From an uncultured Clostridia bacterium (GTDB lineage: Bacteria > Bacillota > Clostridia > Oscillospirales > CAG-272), in assembly GCA_947626065.1 (NCBI GenBank), contig CANQQT010000015.1:1-42050 (forward strand): a DNA stretch of 42,050 bases, written 5' to 3'. Below are positions 9,190-16,707 of the stretch, piece by piece; position 1 is the first letter of the stretch, and each line of letters begins with the position of its first letter. The position numbers and the translations under genes were made by a program. The notes beneath the pieces were generated by a model. That model did not search any database. It was not told where the DNA came from and worked only from the letters and a program-made list of their open reading frames with translations.

Positions 9190-9255
9190 CCGCCGTTTTT
9201 TCTCCCCGTTTCCCCGTTTCGGGAAGGCGAAAGGGGAAAATCGGCGGTTTCTCCC
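9190..9255. other. GC-rich imperfect inverted repeat in the spo0A-cdaA intergenic region
   Basis: The + strand arms CCGCCGTTTTTTCTCCCC (from about 9191) and GGGGAAAATCGGCGG (to about 9248) are nearly complementary and enclose a C/G-rich loop. No T-run follows on either strand, so it does not look like a standard terminator. It lies upstream of the predicted cdaA promoter. Function unknown. Confidence 0.4.
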
Positions 9256-9300
9256 CCGTAACGGCGCGAAAAAAGCGCCTCCCGCGAAAAGCCCCCGAAA

Positions 9301-9583
9301 CGCGCCACCGTCCCCCACACGCAAAAAAAGCGCGGGACTTGGCCGTGTCTATCTTACCGCGAAAAAACGCCCCGCGCAAACCAGCCTCCCCAAAAAGCCG
9401 CGCCGCCGTTCCCCACACGCAAAAAAGCGAGACTTGGCCGCGTCTATCTTACCGAAAAAAACACACCCCGCGCAGACCAGCCCCCCAAAAAACGCGCCAC
9501 CGTCCCCCACACGCAAAAAAAGCGCGGGACTTGGCCGTGTCTATCTTACCGCGAAAAACACGCCCCGCGCAAACCCAAAAAGT
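9301..9583. repeat. Three ~95-bp tandem direct repeats between spo0A and cdaA
   Basis: Units begin at 9301, 9399 and 9493, giving periods of 98 and 94 bp. Units 1 and 3 are almost identical over about 70 bp; unit 2 is more diverged. Shared blocks include CCCCCACACGCAAAAAA, GACTTGGCC and TCTATCTTACCG. A truncated fourth start (CCGAAATGCGCCGCC) is near 9587. The long plus-strand reading frame across it is a product of the repeat and also runs into the 3' end of spo0A. The rest of 9057-9675 holds a promoter, an inverted repeat and a terminator but no gene. Confidence 0.9.
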
Positions 9584-9620
9584 CTCCGAAATGCGCCGCC
9601 GCTCCCCGCGTTTGCAAATC

Positions 9621-9656
9621 AAAAAGCGCCCGGCCTTTTGGCCTGCGGCGCCTTTT
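9621..9656 (-). terminator. Intrinsic terminator after spo0A
   Basis: On the minus strand the arms AAAAGGCGCC and GGCGCTTTTT, with an inner GGCC/GGCC pair, form a long hairpin ending in five Ts, about 20-55 nt after the spo0A stop. The + strand shows the same symmetry, so it may work in both directions. Confidence 0.75.
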
Positions 9657-9675
9657 GAAAGGAGATTCCGTTTTT

Positions 9676-10449
9676 TCAGGAGAGCTTGTTCTGGAGGCGG
9701 AGGTTGTCCGCAATCATGGCGATGAACTCGGAATTGGTCGGCTTCCCGCGGTTGTTCTGAATCGTGTAGCCGAAATAGGAGTTCAGCGTCTCAATATCCC
9801 CGCGATCCCACGCCACCTCGATCGCATGGCGGATGGCCCTTTCGACGCGGGAGGAGGTCGTGGCGTACTTCTTCGCCACCGTGGGATAGAGAATTTTCGT
9901 CACGGAGTTGATGATGTCGGAATCCTCGATCGTCATCATGATCGCGGTGCGGAGATACTGATAACCCTTGATGTGGGCGGGAACTCCGATCTGATGAATG
10001 ACCTTCGTCACCTGCGTCTCGATGTCCGGCCCGCGATCCTTCGCCGCGACGCGGAGACCGGTATTTCTCGCGAGACAGATGCGGCGGATCCTCTCGTCGA
10101 GCTGACGGAAATCCAGCGGACGGAGCATACAGAAATCGGCGCCCGCCTCGCTTGCCTCCGCGAACATATTTTGATTGTTCACCACCGAATAGACCATGAA
10201 GGCCGGAGGGGTGTCGGGCTTCAGGTCGAGAATCTGCGTCGCCTTCATCAGCTGCGTGCAGTCGAGCTTGGAAAGCCAGATATCGCTCAGCACAACGTCG
10301 GGGTGAAAGCGGTCGATCTTGTAGAGAGCGTCCTCGCCGTTTGTCGCTTCTTCGATCTGTTTGTAGCCGAACCCTGTCAGATTGGCGCGGCAGGTCCGCC
10401 TGAAATCCGAATTTTCGTCTGCGATAAGAATTTTGATTGTCTGTTCCAT
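9676..10449 (-). CDS. spo0A: Sporulation master response regulator Spo0A
   Basis: 257 residues. The C-terminal domain (about 145-255) is unmistakable Spo0[30 protein letters not shown] and [10 protein letters not shown] are near-invariant segments of the 0A-box-binding domain. The N-terminal receiver has the acidic pair D11-E12, the phosphoacceptor in VVLSD56 and Ser88 at the switch position. The conserved switch lysine is Arg110 (MLRPLDF), and the usual PxxDG after the phospho-Asp reads SKLDC. The gene is monocistronic between two terminators with its own promoter. The organism, or a recent ancestor, therefore carries sporulation control. The usual neighbour spoIVB is absent. Confidence 0.97.
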   Translation of the reverse strand: MEQTIKILIADENSDFRRTCRANLTGFGYKQIEEATNGEDALYKIDRFHPDVVLSDIWLSKLDCTQLMKATQILDLKPDTPPAFMVYSVVNNQNMFAEASEAGADFCMLRPLDFRQLDERIRRICLARNTGLRVAAKDRGPDIETQVTKVIHQIGVPAHIKGYQYLRTAIMMTIEDSDIINSVTKILYPTVAKKYATTSSRVERAIRHAIEVAWDRGDIETLNSYFGYTIQNNRGKPTNSEFIAMIADNLRLQNKLS

Positions 10450-10486
10450 TTTCCTTTTCCTCGGTTTTATTTTTTATTGTGACAAC

Positions 10487-10515
10487 AGTATACCATAAAC
10501 TGGAAAATTTTTCAA
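10487..10515 (-). promoter_or_regulatory. Predicted spo0A promoter
   Basis: Minus-strand TTGAAA (10515-10510), 17 nt, TATACT (10492-10487), about 38 nt before the ATG. A 13-bp word, CTGGAAAATTTTT on the + strand, overlaps the -35 at 10500-10512 and recurs at 10537-10549, 37 bp away. No clear TGTCGAA 0A-box was seen. Confidence 0.7.
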
Positions 10516-10753
10516 TAGCCGCCATAACGAAATTCGCTGGAAAATTTTTACATATCTTTGCTTGAATATACAAAAAATGGATATTTCTCGTTTTTTTCCT
10601 CTTTTTAAGAGGAATTTCCCGAAAAAAAGGCTCCGACGTTTTTCCCGTTTTTTCCCCTCGGAAAAGGAAATCCGCCGCAAGAAACAAGACCGCGCGAACC
10701 GGTTCGCCGCAACTGCCGAAAGCCACCGCCCGAGCCCCTGCCCAAAAGAAAAA
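10516..10753. other. Non-coding stretch upstream of spo0A
   Basis: A/T-rich near spo0A and more GC-rich toward 10750. It holds the second 13-bp repeat (10537-10549) and no convincing gene. The open frames here lack Shine-Dalgarno sites and family resemblance. Confidence 0.6.
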
Positions 10754-10776
10754 CTCCCCCGAAAATTTCGGGGGAG
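10748..10776 (-). terminator. Intrinsic terminator after the sugar-isomerase gene
   Basis: A perfect inverted repeat (CTCCCCCGAAA / TTTCGGGGGAG, 10754-10776) is followed on the minus strand by TTTTTCTTTT. It lies about 115 nt beyond the stop at 10892 and separates that transcript from spo0A. Confidence 0.9.
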
Positions 10777-10891
10777 CAATTCCTTGCGGACGTCCCTGTA
10801 AATCGGTTTGCCCGGAAAAATTCCGCGCGTTCCTGCCCGCGGCAGAAAAATCCATCGCCCATTTTCGGCGACCGATTCCCGGAACCGATTT

Positions 10892-11767
10892 TCAGCCGCC
10901 GATTTCCTCCAGCAAATACCTGCCGATATCGTTCCCGAGCCGAAGCGCCGAGCGGAAAATCGTCTCGTCGGCCGGAAGGCCCTGGAAGAAACCGTCGGAC
11001 TCGAAGGTAAATTCTCCCTGATATCCGATCTCGCGGAGCGCCGCCGTGACGGCGTCCCAGTCGATCTTTCCGAAATAGGGGAAGAGGTGCTGGTCGGCGC
11101 GGTAGTTGTTGTCGTGAATATGAAGGGCCTTGAGGCGATCCCCGCCCAGCGTCCGGATGGCGTCCTCCGGCTTTTCCCCGACCAGCACGCAATGGCCGAC
11201 GTCGAGGCAGGCGGTAAACCATTCGGAATCGAGGGAATCCAGAAAATCGACAAATTCCTCGGCCAGACTGCAAACGTTCGGTACGATACAGCCCCGCACC
11301 GAGTCGAAAGAAAACATATTTTCAAGGCAGATGACGACGCCGTATTCCTTCGCGTAGGGAAGCAGGCGCCCGTAAAATTCCATATTGAACTCTTTCTTTC
11401 CCCGGCCCGGCGGGAGTTGCGTCGGGTGAACCGGGTGAACCACAAGCCGCTTGATACCGAGAAGGGAGGAAATCTCCAGAGACCGGACAAGCAGGGAAAA
11501 CAGTCTTTCGTTGTAGGGATCGTCCCCCACCTTATAGGTTGGGAAGGGCGCGTGCCCCTGAGAAAAGCCGATACCCAGATTCTTCGCGTATTCGCGGAGG
11601 CCCGCTGCGTATTCCCGGTAATCGGACTGCACAAGAGGGCTGTCCTCTCTTGTTATGGAAAACATCGAATAGTCGATTGCGTCGAAACCGCCTTCCTTGA
11701 TCAGGCGTACCGCCGTTCTGTCCCCAAACCGTTCGGATATCGTACTTGTCAGTGTGACGAGCTTCAT
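10892..11767 (-). CDS. Sugar phosphate isomerase/epimerase-like TIM-barrel protein
   Basis: 291 residues, ATG preceded by AAAAGGAG. The fold pattern is that of the xylose-isomerase-like / AP-endonuclease-2 superfamily: DAIDYSMF near the N-terminus, RLVVHPVHP, a metal-site-like ICLENMF near 150, CLDVGHC near 190, ALHIHDNNYRADQH near 220, and a final FTFESDGF. The Glu, Asp/His and His-x-Asp segments fit the usual divalent-metal ligands. Such enzymes isomerise or epimerise sugars or inositols; the substrate cannot be told from sequence. It follows the ATP-grasp gene by 47 bp and probably shares its transcript. Confidence 0.85.
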   Translation of the reverse strand: MKLVTLTSTISERFGDRTAVRLIKEGGFDAIDYSMFSITREDSPLVQSDYREYAAGLREYAKNLGIGFSQGHAPFPTYKVGDDPYNERLFSLLVRSLEISSLLGIKRLVVHPVHPTQLPPGRGKKEFNMEFYGRLLPYAKEYGVVICLENMFSFDSVRGCIVPNVCSLAEEFVDFLDSLDSEWFTACLDVGHCVLVGEKPEDAIRTLGGDRLKALHIHDNNYRADQHLFPYFGKIDWDAVTAALREIGYQGEFTFESDGFFQGLPADETIFRSALRLGNDIGRYLLEEIGG

Positions 11768-11814
11768 CGTATCTCTCCTTTTCCGTCTTGAATTTTCCTT
11801 TTTAATTTAAAAAG

Positions 11815-12825
11815 TTAGTTATCAATAAACTGCCGGAAGCGCGGCAGCATACCGATCTTGTCGGGCGTATGGCGCGGCATCTGCAAAAATCCGTGCCCGG
11901 GATGCTGATTTCCCTCCACAAATTCCACCCCCGTCTCGGTCACCGCGACGTCCCAGCCGATATACCGCAACTGCGGGATCTTCCGGGCGGCGTCGAGAAC
12001 CAGCCGGACCACCTTGTCCCACATGGGAATGGTGACGCCGACGATGGGGCTCCCCGTTTCGGGATGAACCTCGTAGTAGTTGCTTTTTTTGTCGAAGGCG
12101 ACGTTGCTGATCACACCGGTTTCCACGTCGACCGGCGCCGTCATGCCGCCGGAGCTGATGTTGTCGACGTTGCGCCCCCCGTTCCCGAGCCGGAGGAAGG
12201 CGTAGAGGATATGCGGCTCCCCGTCCTTGGAAAGAATCGTCACCACGCGAAGCGTGTTCACCGAATGGGGATAGATGGCCGCGAGGGTCGGGTGCTGTAC
12301 GATGAAATCCTCAACCAGCAGGCGGTCGGTTTCGATGAGGTACCGGTAAAGCTCCGCCGCCGTGGAATAGTCGGGAACGTGAATTTTCTCAAAGCCCTTG
12401 CCGCAGGAGCCGTCGACCGGCTTGGCGACCACCCACTCCTTTCCCGAGAGAAAGGCCGCGAACTGCTCCTCCGACGCCTCCTTTAGATACAGCCATCCCC
12501 GCCCAAGCTCGGAGTTAAAGAGGCGGTTGAACTCTACCTTGTTGTTCAAGAGATGGTAGTAAGCCGGATCGTTGCATTTTTTGATGAGGGAATTGTTGAT
12601 GCCCCTTGTCACATAGGTTTTCCGCTGGGCGCCGTTCAGATTCCACCATTCGGTCAGGCGATAATCGCGATACCCGGTGCCGTAGCGGAAGCCGCACCAG
12701 ACCATATCGCAGAACAGGAAAACGCGGTTTTTCCCGCTGAGCCTATGAATTTCATTGAGGTCACGGAACATCGCCTTTACGTTCATTTCCTTGACACAGC
12801 GCAAAATATATCCGAGCTTCGACAT
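11815..12825 (-). CDS. Sugar-transfer-associated ATP-grasp protein
   Basis: 336 residues. The N-terminal third is basic and aromatic (FRYGTGYRDYRLTEWWNL), followed by an ATP-grasp core: WVVAKPVDGSCGKGFEKI at about 145-162 (nucleotide-binding lysine and Gly-rich loop), LLVEDFIVQHP, SVNTLRVVTI near 205, and WDVAVTETGVEFVEGNQHPG near 300 with the metal-binding Glu/Asn. This matches the ATP-grasp family found near exopolysaccharide and capsule glycosyltransferase genes. Members probably form a carboxylate-amine or ester bond using ATP, substrate unknown. No glycosyltransferase is adjacent here. A near-perfect consensus promoter drives it. The Shine-Dalgarno site (GGTGGGGG) is weak. Confidence 0.85.
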   Translation of the reverse strand: MSKLGYILRCVKEMNVKAMFRDLNEIHRLSGKNRVFLFCDMVWCGFRYGTGYRDYRLTEWWNLNGAQRKTYVTRGINNSLIKKCNDPAYYHLLNNKVEFNRLFNSELGRGWLYLKEASEEQFAAFLSGKEWVVAKPVDGSCGKGFEKIHVPDYSTAAELYRYLIETDRLLVEDFIVQHPTLAAIYPHSVNTLRVVTILSKDGEPHILYAFLRLGNGGRNVDNISSGGMTAPVDVETGVISNVAFDKKSNYYEVHPETGSPIVGVTIPMWDKVVRLVLDAARKIPQLRYIGWDVAVTETGVEFVEGNQHPGHGFLQMPRHTPDKIGMLPRFRQFIDN

Positions 12826-12860
12826 GACGCCCCCACCGATTCAACAGAATGTACAGTATG

Positions 12861-12889
12861 ATTATACAATACCCGAAGGAAAATGTCAA
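12861..12889 (-). promoter_or_regulatory. Consensus sigma-A promoter of the ATP-grasp/isomerase unit
   Basis: Minus-strand TTGACA (12889-12884), exactly 17 nt, TATAAT (12866-12861): a perfect match to both hexamers, about 36 nt before the ATG. Confidence 0.9.
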
Positions 12890-12944
12890 TCGTCTTTTCG
12901 CTTTTCGTCAAAAAAATCCTTTTTCTTTTTTCAGAGGGCTTGAT

Positions 12945-12974
12945 TTGACGGGAAAAATGTGATATTCTTATTAT
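12945..12974 (+). promoter_or_regulatory. Predicted promoter of the HD/zinc-ribbon/NERD unit
   Basis: TTGACG (12945-12950), 18 nt, TATTAT (12969-12974), divergent from the ATP-grasp promoter with about 55 bp between the two -35 elements. The leader to the TTG start at 13081 would be about 100 nt. Confidence 0.55.
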
Positions 12975-13080
12975 AAGTTCCGGTATTTTTCCCGCCGGAG
13001 GAGGCCTTTTCCGAACCGGCGCGAAAAATTCCTCACGAAAACATCCTCAATTTTCTTTTCTGAAAGAAAGAAGGCAACCC

Positions 13081-13737
13081 TTGAAAATCACCATCGAACA
13101 GGTAAAGCAAAACGAATCGGTAAAAAGCTACATTCAAAAGGCCGACGAGTCGCTCATCGCCCTCGGCTATACCGAGCACAGCTTCCCCCACGTCACCAAG
13201 GTGTCGCAGACGGCGAAGAAGATTCTCCTCACCCTCGGCTATCCCGAGCGGGAGGCGGAGCTTGCCGAAATTGCCGGGTATCTGCACGATATCGGAAACG
13301 TCATCAACCGTATCGACCACGCCCAGAGCGGCGCCATCATGGCCTTCCGCATTCTCGACAAGATGGAGGCGGAGCCGGACGAAATCGCCACCATCATCAC
13401 CGCCATCGGAAACCACGACGAGGCGACGGCCTTCCCCGTCAATCCCGTTGCGGCGGCGCTGATTCTCGCCGACAAAACCGACGTGCGCTGTAACCGGGTC
13501 CGCAACCCCGATCTGCCCCGCTTTGACATCCACGACCGGGTCAACTACTCCGTCAAGCGCTCGGAGGTTAAAATAAGCGCCGAGGAGGTCGCGCTCGATA
13601 TCGACATCGACACCGCCTTCTGCCCGGTGATGGATTATTTTGAAATTTTCCTCAACCGCATGATTCTTTGCCGGAAGGCGGCGGAAAAGCTCGGAATACG
13701 CTTCTCCCTCATCATCAACCGGCAAAAAATGATTTAA
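13081..13737 (+). CDS. HD-domain phosphohydrolase family protein
   Basis: 218 residues with a TTG start preceded by GAAGG. An HD metal-binding domain is evident: H37, H69-D70 in GYLHDIGNV, H80, NHDEATAF near 117, and ADKTDVRCNRVR near 135 supplying the late Asp. HD proteins hydrolyse phosphate esters, often of nucleotides. The sequence resembles small stand-alone HD-superfamily hydrolases rather than dGTPases or HD-GYP proteins. The C-terminal third (VALDIDIDTAF, MDYFEIFLNRM) is not assigned. It is the first gene of a three-gene plus-strand unit. Substrate unknown. Confidence 0.85.
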   Translation: MKITIEQVKQNESVKSYIQKADESLIALGYTEHSFPHVTKVSQTAKKILLTLGYPEREAELAEIAGYLHDIGNVINRIDHAQSGAIMAFRILDKMEAEPDEIATIITAIGNHDEATAFPVNPVAAALILADKTDVRCNRVRNPDLPRFDIHDRVNYSVKRSEVKISAEEVALDIDIDTAFCPVMDYFEIFLNRMILCRKAAEKLGIRFSLIINRQKMI

Positions 13738-13765
13738 CCCCGTCCAACGCCTTGAAAGGAGCTCT

Positions 13766-14383
13766 TTGACCCCAAAGAAAATTCCCATGATCCCTTTAGC
13801 CGCCCTCGTTTCCCTGATTTTCTTTCTCGCCATCTTCCTTTTCCTCGTCGTCGTCTTTATCACCGTCTTTTCGACGGTAAAAAAGGCCCTGAACCGCTCG
13901 ATTCTCCCCGAGATCCGGGCCGCCGGGCAGGGACTTTCCGAGGAGGAAGAGCCGCCCCGGTCGCTGAACGGTTGCGAGTCGATCCATCTTCCCCGCATTT
14001 TGGAGGATTTCCCCGATTTCAATATCACGCTGGCCTATACCCTCGCCGAGGAGGAGCTACGAAAGCGGCTTTCCGCCTTCCCGGAGCTTATGATTCACCG
14101 CGTCGTCCTCTCCGATTACAAGAGAGCCTCCTATGAAAAAACCGTGATTCTGCAGGCCGCGCTTCAATACCGGGAGGACGGACGCCTCCGGCAAAAGCGT
14201 TATCTCCTCCACTATTCCTGCCTCCTCGGCGATGAAAGCGGCGCGCGGCAGATCGCCGCCAACTGCCCCAACTGTGGGGCGCCGGTCTCCGACCCGTCGG
14301 CGCGAACCTGCGAATACTGCGATTCCCTGCTCGTCCACGTGATGAAAAACAACTGGGTATTTACCGAAGTGAAGGAGGGATAA
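13766..14383 (+). CDS. Membrane-anchored protein with C-terminal zinc ribbon
   Basis: 205 residues. The TTG start has AAAGGAG four nt upstream; an ATG seven codons later would still precede the membrane segment. One strongly hydrophobic helix covers about residues 8-37. A soluble region of about 110 residues follows with Tim44-like character (FNITLAYTLAEEEL, VILQAALQY), then CPNCGAPVSDPSARTCEYC, a four-Cys zinc ribbon at about 170-190, and a closing NNWVFTEV. This layout resembles Tim44-like/zinc-ribbon proteins of Bacillota; no precise function can be given. It lies 28 bp after the HD gene and 31 bp before the NERD gene. Confidence 0.75.
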   Translation: MTPKKIPMIPLAALVSLIFFLAIFLFLVVVFITVFSTVKKALNRSILPEIRAAGQGLSEEEEPPRSLNGCESIHLPRILEDFPDFNITLAYTLAEEELRKRLSAFPELMIHRVVLSDYKRASYEKTVILQAALQYREDGRLRQKRYLLHYSCLLGDESGARQIAANCPNCGAPVSDPSARTCEYCDSLLVHVMKNNWVFTEVKEG

Positions 14384-14414
14384 TCCCTTCTCTTTTCGGA
14401 GAAAGGTCAAAAAC

Positions 14415-15101
14415 ATGGAACCCATCTTCTCTTTTCTTCTGACCGTAGGCGTTGTCATCGGTCTTATCTTCGTCATCGTTCTCCTCTGCTCCTCGGGCAA
14501 CGCTTCCGACAAGCGGAAAAACCTTCCTTCGCCGTTCGAGTCCCCGCAGAAACAGGCCGGAAGAAAAGGGGAACGTGACGCCGCTGCCCTCATTTCCCGG
14601 ATTTGCGGGAGAGGAGATCGCGTTTTCAGAAACGTAAACGTCTGTTTTGACGAAAAGCCCACGGAGCTTGACATGGTCATCGTCAACCAATTCGGCGTTT
14701 TTGTCCTTGAGGTTAAAAATTGGGTGGGGAATCTGGAAGGGGACGTCGACGACTATACGTGGAGAAAAAACAAAATGGACGCGTACGGAAACATCTTTGA
14801 CAAAGAGGAAAAAAATCCCATCCGGCAGGTGAACCGGGAGGTCTATCTGTTCTCAAAGTGCCTCAAATCCCATGGCATTCCTGCATGGGTGGAGGGTTAC
14901 GTCTTTTTAATCAACCAAAATCCCCATACCGCCCAAAGCGACAAGCTCCTCGCCGACGAATGGGAGGTCAACCGGGTAATACACGCCCCCACGAAAAGAC
15001 CGCCTACCCCCGCCGATCAGGAAAAAATCTGCTCCCTGATTTCCGCCGCCCTTAACACCGGACGTGCCCTCACACCCGCCGAGGCGCCGAAGAGTGCCTG
15101 A
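14415..15101 (+). CDS. NERD-domain (nuclease-related) membrane-anchored protein
   Basis: 228 residues. An N-terminal membrane helix (about 5-26, FLLTVGVVIGLIFVIVLL) is followed by a NERD domain from about residue 55: GRKGERDAAALI, NVNVCFDEKPTELDMVIV, then FGVFVLEVKNWVG, and WRKNKMDAYGN. The Glu, Asp and ExK residues are the expected PD-(D/E)XK-like positions, so nuclease activity is possible but untested. The C-terminal part (VEGYVFLINQNP) is typical of the family. ATG with GAGAAAGG upstream. It is last in the unit and followed by a bidirectional terminator. Confidence 0.88.
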   Translation: MEPIFSFLLTVGVVIGLIFVIVLLCSSGNASDKRKNLPSPFESPQKQAGRKGERDAAALISRICGRGDRVFRNVNVCFDEKPTELDMVIVNQFGVFVLEVKNWVGNLEGDVDDYTWRKNKMDAYGNIFDKEEKNPIRQVNREVYLFSKCLKSHGIPAWVEGYVFLINQNPHTAQSDKLLADEWEVNRVIHAPTKRPPTPADQEKICSLISAALNTGRALTPAEAPKSA

Positions 15102-15164
15102 GGCCGAAAGCCGCTTGACAGGGCCGGTTCCCCCTCGAAAAAATCAAAAATCCGCAAAAAAAGT

Positions 15165-15207
15165 CCCTGCGACGCCGGTGTCCCGGTAAGCCGCAGGGGT
15201 TTCTTTT
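15165..15207 (+). terminator. Bidirectional terminator between convergent genes
   Basis: CCCTGCG (15165-15171) pairs with CGCAGGG (15192-15198), followed by GTTTCTTTT on the plus strand. On the minus strand the hairpin is followed by ACTTTTTTT, so it can also end the lipoprotein transcript. Confidence 0.85.
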
Positions 15208-15225
15208 CGTTTGGCAGATTTTGAT

Positions 15226-16143
15226 TTACTGTACCTGAACCGTCAGAACGTCGGAGGCAAAGAGCGCGTGGTAGCTTTCAGGTTCCATGAACTCCAGCTT
15301 GAACTCCACCTTTTCGACCGTGTCGATGTTGTTTTTCTCAAGCTCCGAATCAAAGAGGGTAATGGCGTCTACCGACTTCTTTCCCGCAAGAACCGTGAAC
15401 ATATCCAGATTTGAAAAGGAGAAATCGTTGACCGAAAGGTCCTCAACGTCAATGCGCAAATCCTTATCGGAATTGTTCTCAATATAAAGAACCACCGATT
15501 TTCCCCAAATCGTGCTTTCACTCAGATATTTCGCGACTACCCGAACGCCTTCCTTGTTGAAGATTTCCGTCCCGTCAGCCGTGGCGCCGTCCATCGCGTC
15601 ATAGAGATTCGTCTTGATTTCCAGCCTTCCGGTGGCGGCGATTTCGTCATAGCTTTCGGAATCGATAATCCTTAAGTAGAGCTCAATACAGCCGATTTTG
15701 GTAATTCCCGATTCGTCGAAATTGGAAAAATAAAGCGTCTCGTTCGACTTCTTTCCGGCGGCCACCTCCGCGGAGAAGAGAAGGTCGGAAATCATATAAT
15801 TGTTTACCACTACATATTGACAGGAGAACCGCACGGTTTTGTCGCTTCCGTTTTCAAGCAAAAGCTTGACGCCGGAACCCCACAGAGAGCCGAGCTCAAG
15901 CCCGGTCGCCGTAATCTTGAAGTTGTCCTTTTCATAGAGAACCTGCGTTTCGATTTCGGCTATTTCGCTCGGAGAGGGAGAAGAGCTTTCCTCCCCCGAA
16001 GTCCCCGGAGTCCCCGACTCCCCGGCATTTGTCCCCTGCGTCGGGGGAACGAGAGATTTGGTATCCTCCCCACCGCCGCCGGACAGGGTACAGCCGACGA
16101 GAAACGTGCAGAGGATCAGCGCAAGACAGAGAATTTTTTTCAT
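15226..16143 (-). CDS. Lipoprotein with two tandem homologous beta-rich domains
   Basis: 305 residues. A lipoprotein signal peptide (MKKILCLALILCTFLVGC) puts the lipidated Cys at 18. A Gly/Ser/Pro/Glu-rich linker runs to about 62. Two domains of about 110 residues (70-180 and 195-305) are related to each other: ITATGLELGSLWGSGVKLLLENGSDKT versus VVAKYLSESTIWGKSVVLYIENNSDKD, and AAGKKS versus LAGKKS. The motif of an isolated unusual residue followed by a conserved ENxSDK turn suggests Ig-like or DUF4352-like substrate-binding or scaffold domains on the outer face of the membrane. Function unknown. ATG preceded by AAAGGAAAAGG. Transcribed alone from its own promoter. Confidence 0.8.
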   Translation of the reverse strand: MKKILCLALILCTFLVGCTLSGGGGEDTKSLVPPTQGTNAGESGTPGTSGEESSSPSPSEIAEIETQVLYEKDNFKITATGLELGSLWGSGVKLLLENGSDKTVRFSCQYVVVNNYMISDLLFSAEVAAGKKSNETLYFSNFDESGITKIGCIELYLRIIDSESYDEIAATGRLEIKTNLYDAMDGATADGTEIFNKEGVRVVAKYLSESTIWGKSVVLYIENNSDKDLRIDVEDLSVNDFSFSNLDMFTVLAGKKSVDAITLFDSELEKNNIDTVEKVEFKLEFMEPESYHALFASDVLTVQVQ

Positions 16144-16185
16144 TTTCCTTTTCCTTTCATGAGAAAAAATTTAAAGATTCTGTTC

Positions 16186-16231
16186 GACCGCGAAAAGCCA
16201 CATAAAAGTGGAAAGCGAAATTTTCGCGGTC
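16186..16231 (-). promoter_or_regulatory. Hairpin at the predicted 5' end of the lipoprotein mRNA
   Basis: GACCGCGAAAA (16186-16196) and TTTTCGCGGTC (16221-16231) are a perfect 11-bp inverted repeat enclosing a second small stem (CCAC/GTGG at 16198-16201 and 16208-16211). It begins only a few nt after the predicted transcription start, so the transcript would open with this structure. It may be an RNA-stabilising 5' hairpin or a regulatory leader. Confidence 0.7.
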
Positions 16232-16240
16232 TGTGTGTCA

Positions 16241-16270
16241 ATTATAGCACACTTTCTTGTGCCTTGTCAA
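16241..16270 (-). promoter_or_regulatory. Predicted sigma-A promoter of the lipoprotein gene
   Basis: Minus-strand TTGACA (16270-16265), 18 nt, TATAAT (16246-16241). A short TGTG...CACA symmetry surrounds the -10. Both hexamers are perfect. Confidence 0.85.
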
Positions 16271-16616
16271 CAGAACAGCTCATTTTCAGCGTTTTATCTT
16301 TGTGCGGTTTAATATGATCCGTTTCTTTGTATATCCTGTTGCTATCACTTGATATCTTCACGCCCTCTTTCGACTGAAACGAGGGTTTCAGGGGAAAATT
16401 CCGACGTGAAAAAGTCCCCGCACGGTACAAAATTCCCGCCGATTTTCCGCCGGTCGCCTTCTTTCAAAAAGGTAGGCGAATACTCCCAACGGTTTATTCG
16501 CCGGTGACTTTCCCTCAAAAAGGTTGGAAAAAATTCGCCTCTCCACCCGTCCGCCTTCTTTCGGAAAAGTTTCTCAAAGACTTCCCGCCCTCCAAAAATC
16601 CCGCCCTCCGAAAAAG
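16271..16616. other. Non-coding stretch with weak ~50-bp repeats
   Basis: No convincing gene. Three imperfect units of about 50 bp start near 16449, 16500 and 16547, sharing a core like GCCGGT-n-CTTTC-n-CAAAAAGGT and CCGCCTTCTTTC. The minus-strand open frame across them is low-complexity and lacks a Shine-Dalgarno site. Confidence 0.5.
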
Positions 16617-16673
16617 AAAAAACCGCCCGCAAGGTAGGGCATCTCTGCCCCGACCCTTGCGAAACGGTTTTTA
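16617..16673 (-). terminator. Terminator of the S10-spc-alpha super-operon
   Basis: On the minus strand AACCG..CGCAAGG..GGGGCA pairs with TGCCC..CCTTGCG..CGGTT around a GAGA loop, and TTTTTT follows. A long, bulged GC-rich hairpin about 35-90 nt after the rplQ stop. Confidence 0.88.
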
Positions 16674-16707
16674 TTCTTAACCTTTGTTGGCCGGTCTCGC
16701 CGCTTGC

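Noticed and set aside
9081..9725. A 214-codon plus-strand frame rich in Lys, Arg and Pro
   Set aside because: Its repeats come from the 95-bp DNA array and it runs into the 3' end of spo0A. No Shine-Dalgarno site and no conserved domain.
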